Notes under the pieces: model-generated
Databases searched by the model: none
The model's input: only the letters and a program-made list of their open reading frames with translations
What the model was told of the DNA's origin: nothing
Made by a program: the position numbers and the translations under genes
Assembly: GCA_945957605.1 (NCBI GenBank)
Contig: CAMFLR010000007.1
Location: 248,001-312,000, forward strand
From: an uncultured Isosphaeraceae bacterium
GTDB taxonomy: Bacteria; Planctomycetota; Planctomycetia; Isosphaerales; Isosphaeraceae
Length of the DNA: 64,000 nt
Direction: 5' to 3'
Shown here: piece after piece, positions 25,683-33,233 of the stretch
Layout of the letters: every line of letters begins with the position of its first letter
Position numbering within the stretch: the first letter of the stretch is position 1

Positions 25683-26258
25683 TCAGCCGCTTTTGCGAAT
25701 CGCGAGGAGAGAAGGTGAATTGTGTGGATTGAGGAACTGGTACCAAAGCACGACAGCGTGCGCTGGATCGAGACTTTTGGCCCAGTCGATGACCGCATCG
25801 GCCTCGTTTCGACCGCCCGCGTGGCCTGTGTATAGAACAACCGTGAGTAGGCCGGCTGGTCGAAGACGCGCGATCGTTTGCTCCAGCGCAGAGATGGTAG
25901 TTTCGGCCTGAGTCACGAGATCCTTGGAGCCGCCGGGCCTGTAGCCGAGATTAAACATTGCTCCTGCCAGCGATTCGCCGGGCCAGTGGTTGTCGAGCCA
26001 TTTACCCAAGTATTCATGCCTTTGAAGAACCAACTCCACGCGATGTTTGACGCTGGCCGCTTCGAGACGCGCCGATGCATGGGTAATCGCTTCGGCTTGA
26101 ATATCAAACGCGACAACCTTGCCCGACTCGCCGACACACTCGGCCAGGAAAGTGGTGTCGTGCCCATTTCCTGCAGTCCCGTCGAGAACTCGATCGCCGG
26201 AATGAATTGCCGCTCTCATGAGCCGTTGCGTCATTTCGCGGATCGACTCGAATTGCAC
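25683..26258 (-). CDS. mnmM: YtqB/MnmM-family SAM-dependent methyltransferase
   Basis: 191 residues, apparently from GTG; an in-frame ATG lies eight codons later. Class I methyltransferase: motif I VLDGTAGNGHDTTFLAE, an acidic strand end VVAFDIQ, and NLGYRPGGSKDLVT, which is the family signature of YtqB-type putative rRNA methylases. Work on the Bacillus member renamed it MnmM and showed it makes the final methyl transfer of mnm5s2U at tRNA position 34; assuming the same here is inference. It lies 65 bp downstream of the ECF sigma gene on the same strand and may be read with it. Confidence 0.7.
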   Translation of the reverse strand: MQFESIREMTQRLMRAAIHSGDRVLDGTAGNGHDTTFLAECVGESGKVVAFDIQAEAITHASARLEAASVKHRVELVLQRHEYLGKWLDNHWPGESLAGAMFNLGYRPGGSKDLVTQAETTISALEQTIARLRPAGLLTVVLYTGHAGGRNEADAVIDWAKSLDPAHAVVLWYQFLNPHNSPSLLAIRKSG

Positions 26259-26322
26259 TGGTGTCTCGAAAGCTGGTGAGGCAACTCGTGCTAGGTGTAA
26301 TTACGTCGTTGCAAATCAAAAA

Positions 26323-27594
26323 CTATTGCACACACTTGGCTAGCATTCGATCGATCACCTCGTGGTCAAACCTCGAATTTGTCTTCTTGCGTGCCGATTC
26401 GAGATGGCCCTTTGCGACTTCAAATCGTCCGAGACGGCGGTTCAATTCACCCAATGTTGCATCGTGGAGATGATAGTTTCGCAATCGAGGATCGCTTCCC
26501 AATTCTTCCATCGCTTGCAATGCGGCTTCGGGACCTTCAAGTTCAGCAAGGACGATCGCTCGATTGAGCAAATAAACGGGCGATCGATGCCATCCCAGCA
26601 ACACGTCGTAAAGACTCAGAATCACTCGCCAATTCGTCTCGGAGTACGTTTTCGCCTGGCAGTGGTGATAGGCAATCGCAGCCTCAAGGTGATAAACCGA
26701 AATCACTTCTCCTTCGGCCGAAGCGTTGAGAAACTGTTCCGCCGCGCGAATGAGATTGCGATCCCATTTCGAACGATCTTGTTCTCCGATAAGGAGCAAG
26801 AAGCCGCCTTCGTCGACTCTTGCATCAAGCCGTGCTGCGTGGAGCGTCATCAGGCCGAGAAGCGCGTAGCTGCTGGGGGCGGAAAAGTGGTGATTCGAGC
26901 AAAGCAACATGCAGAGCCGGACCGCTTCTTCACAGAGATCGGCACGGATTGCAGCGTCGCCCTTTGAGGCGCTGTAACCTTCATTAAACAGCAGGTACAG
27001 CACCTGATGCACTGCCTCGAGCCTCGCTGGAAGCTGGTCGGAGGGGGCAGGATCGAGAGTGATATTTCGTTCTGCGAGATCCTTCGTTGCGCGATGTAAT
27101 CGTTGCTTGACTGTGTCTTCGTTCGTGAGCAATGCATGCCCGATTTCGGCGTTTCCGAAACCGCAAAGAGTCTTTAGCGTGAGCGCGACTTGATTTTCTC
27201 GTGCCAGGTGAGGATGACAGCAGGCAAACATCATGCGGAGCTGGCTGTCCTCAATCCCGGTATCGAGAAAGAGGTCATCAAGCGTTTGTTCGTTGGTTTT
27301 TTGATCTTTGGACCACTCTGATGCCGCACGTTGGCCGATCTTGTCGCGTCTGAGTGCATCGAGAATCTTGTTGCGAGCGACTCGATGCACCCAGGCCGAC
27401 GGATTATCTGGCACCGTCACGCGCCAGGCTGAAAGAGCGTCAAGCAACGTCGCCTGGACGACATCTTCGACAAGGTCGAAGTTCTTCCAGCCGAAAACAC
27501 GCGTGAGCACGGAAACAAGCCGCCCTGCCTCGTGGCGGAAGAAGTGTTCCACCAGAGGTGCCGAATTCGCTGAGGCAGGGCCAGCGTTTGTCAT
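26323..27594 (-). CDS. ECF42-type RNA polymerase sigma factor
   Basis: 423 residues. Sigma region 2 (VEDVVQATLLDALSAW; NPSAWVHRVARNKILDALRRD) and region 4 (TLCGFGNAEIGHALLTNEDTVKQRLHRA) are followed by a C-terminal extension of about 230 residues beginning LPARLEAVHQVLYLLFNEGY, with helical, TPR-like repeats. This extension and size define the ECF42 group, which lacks a conventional anti-sigma factor and is regularly encoded beside DGPF (YCII-related) proteins. A DGPF protein is indeed encoded just upstream at 28306-28659, with a DUF1579-like gene between. All three are on the - strand and probably form one operon. The extension is thought to control activity in place of an anti-sigma factor. 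Confidence 0.85.
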   Translation of the reverse strand: MTNAGPASANSAPLVEHFFRHEAGRLVSVLTRVFGWKNFDLVEDVVQATLLDALSAWRVTVPDNPSAWVHRVARNKILDALRRDKIGQRAASEWSKDQKTNEQTLDDLFLDTGIEDSQLRMMFACCHPHLARENQVALTLKTLCGFGNAEIGHALLTNEDTVKQRLHRATKDLAERNITLDPAPSDQLPARLEAVHQVLYLLFNEGYSASKGDAAIRADLCEEAVRLCMLLCSNHHFSAPSSYALLGLMTLHAARLDARVDEGGFLLLIGEQDRSKWDRNLIRAAEQFLNASAEGEVISVYHLEAAIAYHHCQAKTYSETNWRVILSLYDVLLGWHRSPVYLLNRAIVLAELEGPEAALQAMEELGSDPRLRNYHLHDATLGELNRRLGRFEVAKGHLESARKKTNSRFDHEVIDRMLAKCVQ

Positions 27595-27622
27595 TCAGTC
27601 ATGCATCGCAACGGTTTGCGAC

Positions 27623-28159
27623 TCACTTCTTCCGCTTGAGGTTGAATACCACGTTGCCGGCCGACTTACCGCCGACGTAGTGGGTCCATTCTGACGAGAT
27701 CGTATCCTTGTCGATAAACGTGTAGGTCACGTCGTGCATGTGCATCGCCTTCTCGTCCGTGAGATTGGTCACCTTCACAAACTTGAACGCGACCTTGTTG
27801 CCGTCGAGCTTGCCAGGCGCTTTCATTTGCGGCTGATTTCCAACCATGCAATAATGCGTCAGCGCGAGGTCATCGCCGTCCGGATGGATGACGGTGACCA
27901 TCTCCATGTCAGTTCCGGGGAATTCGGTTTCGACGACCGAGGTACCGCCTGCCGTCAACTTGAAGTTGATCGCAACGTCGCCGCCGTTGGGGCCTTTCTC
28001 GGTGCCGACCCAATCTCCAGCAAGGTCGCGGAATTTTTCGAATGCGGGAGTTCGCGCGACCGAAACTGGTGCGGTATGGTGATCCTTATGCTTATCCTGC
28101 GAAAAGGCAGGGGCGGCGGCGACCAACAGAGCGGCTGCGAGCGCAAATCGCTTGAGCAT
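27623..28159 (-). CDS. Secreted DUF1579-like protein
   Basis: 178 residues. The ATG at 28159 is preceded by GAGAG and starts a clean signal peptide (MLKRFALAAALLVAAAPAFS-QD), then a His/Lys-rich patch (KHKDHH). The body has LAGDWVGTEKG and a series of alternating strands (GGTSVVETEFPGTDMEMVTVIH; LTHYCMVGNQPQM), which fits the DUF1579-type, lipocalin-like barrel. No catalytic residues are known for the family. It sits between the DGPF gene and the ECF42 sigma gene, 28 bp upstream of the latter, so it is likely co-transcribed and could be a sensed or effector component of the pathway; that is inference. Confidence 0.65.
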   Translation of the reverse strand: MLKRFALAAALLVAAAPAFSQDKHKDHHTAPVSVARTPAFEKFRDLAGDWVGTEKGPNGGDVAINFKLTAGGTSVVETEFPGTDMEMVTVIHPDGDDLALTHYCMVGNQPQMKAPGKLDGNKVAFKFVKVTNLTDEKAMHMHDVTYTFIDKDTISSEWTHYVGGKSAGNVVFNLKRKK

Positions 28160-28305
28160 GAGATTCTCTCTTTCGTTCTTGAAGACTGACCGGGGAATAA
28201 CGAGAAGGAATGGGATGAACCCATCGGCGCTTGTGCCTGAAACGTTGAGATCGTTCTGAATGACACAAGCTTTTTTGCGGAGGTGCTTTACAAGATTTGC
28301 CGCGA

Positions 28306-28659
28306 TCAAGATTCAATCTTGAATCCGGCGAGCGGGCGCACTTCGATGCTGCCCTTGCCCATTGCTGCGGGGCATCCCTTCGCGTACTCGGCGGCTTCGT
28401 CCAGCGTGTCGGCCTGAACAATGGAATAACCGCCGACAATTTCCTTCGCTTCCACAAACGGTCCGTCCGTGACGAGTTGGTTCGGGCCCACAACGACGCG
28501 TCCTTCCTGTGTCAGTCCGTCCCCGGGCGCAATCATCCAACCTTTCGTCATGCCTTCCTTGATCCACTCATGCCAGCGCTGCATCATTTGCTGCATGTCT
28601 TCAGAACTCATCGGAGCCGATTCCGTGCTGCTCCGATAGACAAACAAGAAGTTTGCCAT
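28306..28659 (-). CDS. DGPF-domain (YCII-related) protein, ECF42 partner
   Basis: 117 residues. The ATG at 28659 has AGGAG 9 nt upstream; a longer frame to 28836 has no support. The domain signature VTDGPFVEAKEIVGGY is clear and gives the family its name; the opening MANFLFVYRSS and MMQRWHEWIKEGM match its usual start. DGPF proteins are small alpha/beta ferredoxin-like proteins found beside ECF42 sigma factors; their biochemical role is not established. First gene of the DGPF-DUF1579-ECF42 set. Confidence 0.85.
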   Translation of the reverse strand: MANFLFVYRSSTESAPMSSEDMQQMMQRWHEWIKEGMTKGWMIAPGDGLTQEGRVVVGPNQLVTDGPFVEAKEIVGGYSIVQADTLDEAAEYAKGCPAAMGKGSIEVRPLAGFKIES

Positions 28660-28991
28660 GGTCACGCTCTCCTGCGGCATTTCTGCCGCTTCAAACCGTT
28701 CAACGTTCGCGAAACCGCCCCATGCGGTCTCATTGTCGCAGAGTTGACGAACGAAACCCACCGGTGGGGACAAGATTCCTGAGAAGTTTTCATTTCCTTC
28801 AAAGACGTTTGAGATTCGTATTTGTGAAGGATACAAAAGTTCAGTGGAATTGCAAGAAGGCTATGAGTTTTTCCAGAGTGTGAATGGTATCCGAGGGCGG
28901 AGGCCAATCCTTTGGTGCGCAGAGCTTGCGCTCCCGCAAATGCTAGCTCGAGAACGGCGTTATGGTTTCGCCCGTGTCGAAGTGCCAACGA
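28660..28991. other. Intergenic region upstream of the DGPF-ECF42 operon
   Basis: 332 bp. On the - strand, TTGCAA and TATCCT separated by 16 bp (about 28825-28855) make a weak sigma-70-like promoter candidate for the DGPF gene. No structured RNA or extra gene was seen. Confidence 0.3.
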
Positions 28992-29492
28992 TCACGGCGC
29001 GACGAGTGGTTCTGGTGCCTGCCGGATCGAAACGAAGAGTGTTCCCTTCTGTGCAATCCGCAGATACGCCGGATCAACACCCGCGCCGCGTAGCGCGTAG
29101 AGAACAACGCTCGGCTGCGCGAATAGCTCAGCGTATTTGGCGGCCGGAATCGGGCGGCCGTCTGAGTCGAACACTTTCACGTCCGCTAGCGGATAGGTGC
29201 TGATTACCGATCGAAGGTCCGCGGCTTGATACGCTTCTTGCACTTGCTTTGTCACGCTCTCTTCGTGACCGTTATTGAGCACCTTTTCAACAAAGGTACG
29301 CGTGCGTGTTTTGACCACGTTCTCGGTAACTGTGAGGCGAAGCTTGAGCGAACTGGCCTCGATTCCCTCGGCGACGCAAATTGTTGGTGCCAGTCCCGGC
29401 GACGTGAAGACGGGTGAATCCCCTACCTCCTGCGCCGCGACAGATCGAATCGCAGTGAGGAACGTCAACAAGAAAACGCTCGTTCGGGCCAT
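28992..29492 (-). CDS. Secreted protein of unknown function
   Basis: 166 residues. The ATG at 29492 has GGAGG 8 nt upstream and begins a signal peptide (MARTSVFLLTFLTAIRSVAA-QE). The mature part contains a strand-rich stretch with TVTENVVKTRTRTFVEKVLN and later VFDSDGRPIPAAKYAELF, a wording reminiscent of planctomycete secreted proteins that describe a parameter with a set value, but I cannot name a family. A 10-bp palindrome, TCTCGCGAGA, lies about 100 bp upstream (29595-29604). Confidence 0.65.
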   Translation of the reverse strand: MARTSVFLLTFLTAIRSVAAQEVGDSPVFTSPGLAPTICVAEGIEASSLKLRLTVTENVVKTRTRTFVEKVLNNGHEESVTKQVQEAYQAADLRSVISTYPLADVKVFDSDGRPIPAAKYAELFAQPSVVLYALRGAGVDPAYLRIAQKGTLFVSIRQAPEPLVAP

Positions 29493-29638
29493 TCGGAACC
29501 TCCGCTTGCAGAAAGTCCGAGGTATGAGATCGAGGAGACGCACGAGTCTGATCAAAACATGTCGTCACCGTTGACTAAATCGTAACTGAAAGACTCTCGC
29601 GAGACATTCATTAATTCCTTAGCACTGCGAAACGGAAA

Positions 29639-29662
29639 GGCGGCGCCAATACAGACGCCGCC
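29639..29662 (-). terminator. Hairpin after the sulfatase pair
   Basis: GGCGGCG/CGCCGCC, a perfect 7-bp GC-rich stem with a 10-nt loop, lies 22 bp past the stop of the sulfatase gene. Read on the - strand it is followed by TTTCCGTTT, a short T-rich tail. It is a probable intrinsic terminator for the sulfatases and insulates the 28992-29492 gene. Confidence 0.55.
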
Positions 29663-29683
29663 CTTATGCACTCCGCGAGTCAA

Positions 29684-31096
29684 TCATGGTTCAGCTTGAT
29701 TTCCGCCCTTCTTCGCCGCGGCCTTCTTTCTCACAGCACGCGGCGCCCTCGGTTCGACTTCTCGCTTATCGAGGGTCGGTAATCTTTTGCTGAGTTCTGC
29801 TTTCACTCCCGCGTGTTTGGAATCGCCGGCGAGGTTGGTCCATTCATAGGGATCAACTCGCTCGTCATAGAGTTCTTCGTCACCATTTTCATAGCGAATG
29901 TATCGCCAGTCTTCAGATCGAACCGCGTGATTCTTGAAGCCGTAGGTCGTTAACGCGGGCTCGCCCCAGCGGGCTTTGGGATCCTTGAGCAACGCGAGAA
30001 TGCTACGTCCTTCAATATGGCTCGGCGTTGTGATTCCACAAACGTCGGTCAACGTGGGATAAATGCTCATAAAATCGACTGTTCGATCGCACACCGTATT
30101 CGCGTGAGTCACGCCTGGCACAACCCAGATGAGCGGGGCTCGCGTTGCTTCCTCCCAGAGTGCGAATTTTCGCCAGTGTTGTTTTTCACCGAGATGCCAG
30201 CCGTGGTCGCCCCAGAATACGATGATCGTGTTGTCGCGATAGGCTGATTTGTCGAGCGCATCGAGCAGCCGGCCGACCTGAGCATCGCAATAGGAAATCG
30301 CTGCGAGATAGCCTTGCACCGCTTCTTTCCACCGGCCCGACTCGAGAATGGCCTTGTGATCCCCCTCGGGATGCGCCATGCGCTTGCCGGCGGGCGGGAC
30401 GTCGGCAAGGTCGTCGGCTCGGTGTGGCGGCAGTTCGATCGAGTCGATCGGATGCAAGTCGTAATACTTGCGCGGGACATTCCAGGGCATGTGCGGCTTG
30501 TGCAAACCGATGGTCAGTAAGAACGGCTTCTCGTGTGGCTTGCCAAGCTCATCGATGCCGTATTGAACGATCTTCCAGTCGCGAAGGTCTTCATCCTTGC
30601 AGTCGAGGGGAGCGAATTTGATTCCGCCCACACCTGTGTTTCCAGTCGGCTGCGGCTCCTTTCCTTCACCTTCCAGATACACATCCCACTCTGCACGACG
30701 CCGGTAAGCCTCATGATAAATCTTGCCGGCACCAGCAACGAAGTACCCCGCCTTGCGGAAGGTTGAAGGCAGCGTCAACTCCTGGGAAATCGCTGGCCGC
30801 CAGTCGTTGTTATTGTCGTAAACTCCGGTCGAAGACGGTCTGAGGCCGGATAGAAGCGCCGCACGCGATGGGTTGCAAACTGGCGCCGCGCAGTAGCTGC
30901 GCGTAAAGCGAACGCCACGCGCAGCCAGGCGATCGATGTTGGGTGTGGCGGTCTGGCGGTTACGTCCCAGGTAGCCCACCCAGTGGTTCAGGTCATCAAC
31001 TGCGATAAACAAGACGTTGGGCTTGCTTGCTGCAACGGCTGACGCCGGAAGAGCAAGGCAGCATAGAACTAATGCGATAATGATCCGATTTATCAT
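29684..31096 (-). CDS. Sulfatase (iduronate-2-sulfatase-like)
   Basis: 470 residues with an N-terminal signal peptide (MINRIIIALVLCCLALPASA). Metal ligands appear in NVLFIAVDDLNHW (Asp34, Asp35). The formylglycine motif is CNPSR (Cys74), and FWGDHGWHLGEKQHW gives the later Asp/His ligands. The overall wording (YLGRNRQTATPNIDRLAARG; LLTIGLHKPHMPWNVP) matches iduronate-2-sulfatase-like enzymes abundant in planctomycetes, which remove sulfate esters from algal or animal polysaccharides. The substrate is not predictable here. The C-terminus has a Lys/Ala-rich tail. It lies 33 bp after the second sulfatase gene, so the two form an operon. Maturation needs a formylglycine-generating enzyme, which is not in this window. 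Confidence 0.9.
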   Translation of the reverse strand: MINRIIIALVLCCLALPASAVAASKPNVLFIAVDDLNHWVGYLGRNRQTATPNIDRLAARGVRFTRSYCAAPVCNPSRAALLSGLRPSSTGVYDNNNDWRPAISQELTLPSTFRKAGYFVAGAGKIYHEAYRRRAEWDVYLEGEGKEPQPTGNTGVGGIKFAPLDCKDEDLRDWKIVQYGIDELGKPHEKPFLLTIGLHKPHMPWNVPRKYYDLHPIDSIELPPHRADDLADVPPAGKRMAHPEGDHKAILESGRWKEAVQGYLAAISYCDAQVGRLLDALDKSAYRDNTIIVFWGDHGWHLGEKQHWRKFALWEEATRAPLIWVVPGVTHANTVCDRTVDFMSIYPTLTDVCGITTPSHIEGRSILALLKDPKARWGEPALTTYGFKNHAVRSEDWRYIRYENGDEELYDERVDPYEWTNLAGDSKHAGVKAELSKRLPTLDKREVEPRAPRAVRKKAAAKKGGNQAEP

Positions 31097-31129
31097 TTGA
31101 AAATGTCCCGGAATTGAGAAAGCGATGAG

Positions 31130-32566
31130 TTAATCCTTCTCACCCCAGACTCGTGGCGAACGGAATCCGGCCGCTTTGGGTGCCGACTTCGGTGGAATCG
31201 CCTCGCGCGCAAAAGCCTCATATCGACGTCGAATTTCCGCGACCTTGGATAGTTGATCTGCAGCGAGGTTCTTTTTCTCGTACGGATCTTCTGCCAGGTT
31301 GAACAACTCGACCGATTCTTTTCCGGCCGGTCGTCGATCGTTCTCTTCGATATCATTCGCGGCCCCGGCACCACCCGCTCTGATGATTAGTTTCCAATCG
31401 CCGACGCGAATGGCTCCGGCCCGAGGCGCTGCATTTAGCAAGATCGCGTCGTGCGGCGACGGCGCGCCTTGCGCGATCGCCGGCCAGGCATCACGACCGT
31501 CCAGCGGTAGCGAACCGTCAACTTTACCGCCAGCCAGTTTGACGATGGTCGGATAGAGATCAACCGCGTGGAGCGGCGCGTTGACCTCACTTCCGGGCTT
31601 GATGTGGCCTTCCCACGTCGCGAAAGCTGGCACTCGCACGCCGCCTTCATAGAGCGTGGCCTTGGCTCCGCGAAGCGGTCCATTGCTGGTTACCGTACCG
31701 GGGCTCGGGCCGCCGTTATCGCTGGAGAAAAGGAACAGGGTATCTTTGCGCAATCCCTTACGATCAATCGCCTCGACGACCTGGCCAACTGCTTCATCTA
31801 GCGCAGCAAGCATCCCTGCGTAAGTCCGGCGAGGCTCCTTGAGGTGGGCGTAAGGTGACTTGTATTTGTCGAGAACCTGATGGGGCGCGTGCACGGCGTT
31901 GAACGGAATGTAGAGGAAAAGCGGCCTGGCTGGGTCGTGTGTTTCGACAAGCCTTACTGCTTCCTTCGCGAGCAGGTTGGTGGAATACCCCTGGTCGCGG
32001 CTGACCTTATCGTCGCGATGCCAGTCGAAGCCGCCGTCGCGGTCGTGCGTGAAGTAGTCGAGTGCTCCATTGTAGTGACCGTATTGATGGTCGAATCCGC
32101 GACGCGTCGGCAAGTATTCGGGCGAAAAGTGGCCGAGATGCCATTTGCCGACGATCGCTGTTTCGTAGCCCGCCTCGTGAAGCGCGACAGGTAGCGTGCG
32201 TTCGGCGAGTGGCAAACCATACTGCGCCCACGGACGCACGACGCCGACCTGCAATCCATGCCGCATTGGGTATCGCCCAGTAAGAATCGCCGCGCGAGTC
32301 GGCGAACAGACGGGCTGAACGTAAAATTGTTCAAGCCGCGCCCCGGCGTTCGCCAGCTTGTCGAGATTCGGCGTCTTGATTTCGCTGCCATGCCAACCAA
32401 CGTCGCCCCAGCCGAGGTCATCGGCCAGGAAGTAGACGATATTCGGTCGCGATGGTGCAGGGGAGTCCGCGATCGAGGAAACGCTCCATGTCGTGATGGC
32501 AAAGATCGCAATGAACAAAAGCCGGAGAGCGCTCGGTGATTTCTTGGTGATCATGCGCTTTGTCAT
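31130..32566 (-). CDS. Arylsulfatase-type sulfatase
   Basis: 478 residues from the ATG at 32566, with AGGA 6 nt upstream. A basic N-terminus and hydrophobic stretch (RLLFIAIFAITTWSVSS) form a signal peptide. NIVYFLADDLGWGDVG carries the first metal ligands, CSPTR (Cys87) is the formylglycine site, and FSSDNGGPSPGT supplies the second pair. The pattern VCSPTRAAILTGRYPMRHG and GYETAIVGKWHLGH is that of arylsulfatase A/B or N-acetylgalactosamine sulfatase-like enzymes. It is first in the two-gene operon; the downstream iduronate-type sulfatase suggests that the pair attacks two different sulfate positions on one glycan (inference). Confidence 0.9.
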   Translation of the reverse strand: MTKRMITKKSPSALRLLFIAIFAITTWSVSSIADSPAPSRPNIVYFLADDLGWGDVGWHGSEIKTPNLDKLANAGARLEQFYVQPVCSPTRAAILTGRYPMRHGLQVGVVRPWAQYGLPLAERTLPVALHEAGYETAIVGKWHLGHFSPEYLPTRRGFDHQYGHYNGALDYFTHDRDGGFDWHRDDKVSRDQGYSTNLLAKEAVRLVETHDPARPLFLYIPFNAVHAPHQVLDKYKSPYAHLKEPRRTYAGMLAALDEAVGQVVEAIDRKGLRKDTLFLFSSDNGGPSPGTVTSNGPLRGAKATLYEGGVRVPAFATWEGHIKPGSEVNAPLHAVDLYPTIVKLAGGKVDGSLPLDGRDAWPAIAQGAPSPHDAILLNAAPRAGAIRVGDWKLIIRAGGAGAANDIEENDRRPAGKESVELFNLAEDPYEKKNLAADQLSKVAEIRRRYEAFAREAIPPKSAPKAAGFRSPRVWGEKD

Positions 32567-33233
32567 GTTCGATCCTAAATGAGTGAGCAATTGAGCGAGT
32601 GTGAAATCGGTGCGAGTCCGTACTCCGCCGGTCTTCGTGATCTTAGGTAACCAGAACGTTGAACGCGTGGTGTTCCAGCACTCTTCGCCCCGGTGGGATG
32701 CTTGCCACGTGATGCTGGTTAGCTCTCAGGTAAAATCGACCAAAAATGATTCGTGGCGATGGCCGCTTGCCGAGCCTCAAAAGCACCACTTTGCTTAAAT
32801 CGTTGAATCGCTTTCAGACCGCCTGGTCGCAATTGAAGGCCTCGCTTCGGAAAGCGATTTTTCCTTGCCGGTAAGGTAAGGGAACGGACTGGCGCAGTCG
32901 AGGTCCCAGTTGCTCTAAACTTTAAATCCTGCGGCTCACAAAATATGAAGATGCGAGCGAGTTTGGGGTTGAAATGAGAGAAACATATGCGCGTTCTGAG
33001 ACGAGCGTTGGGACGCTCTTGGCAAGCACAAACCGCGCCCGATCTACCCGAAATCGGACAGTGTCAGAGAGGCGTCAGATCACGCATTTCGTCTCAAAAA
33101 GACTTGCGAACTTTAGCGTATTATGAGCTTAGTCCGAGCTTTGCGTATCGACTAGAGCCGACTTCGGTTCGGTGTTGTCGTGTAAAAAGATTTCAAATCA
33201 GCGTAGTTTAAAATACTCGTCTGCGAGCGTCCC
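32567..33233. other. Intergenic region between sulfatases and sensor kinases
   Basis: 667 bp without a convincing gene. It contains the sulfatase promoter region (leftward) and the tail of the kinase operon. A + strand terminator-like hairpin stands at 32842-32862. A + strand frame of 65 codons at 32601-32798 ends 44 bp before that hairpin but has no Shine-Dalgarno and no recognisable content. Confidence 0.4.
32842..32862 (+). terminator. Orphan intrinsic-terminator-like hairpin
   Basis: TCGCTT-CGGA-AAGCGA followed by TTTTT: a 6-bp stem with a tetraloop and a five-T tail on the + strand. No + strand gene precedes it, so if real it would end a small non-coding transcript. The stem is short and chance cannot be excluded. 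Confidence 0.35.

Noticed and set aside
32601-32798. 65-codon + strand frame before the orphan hairpin
   Set aside because: No ribosome-binding site and no protein-like pattern. Kept only as part of a possible small RNA region.
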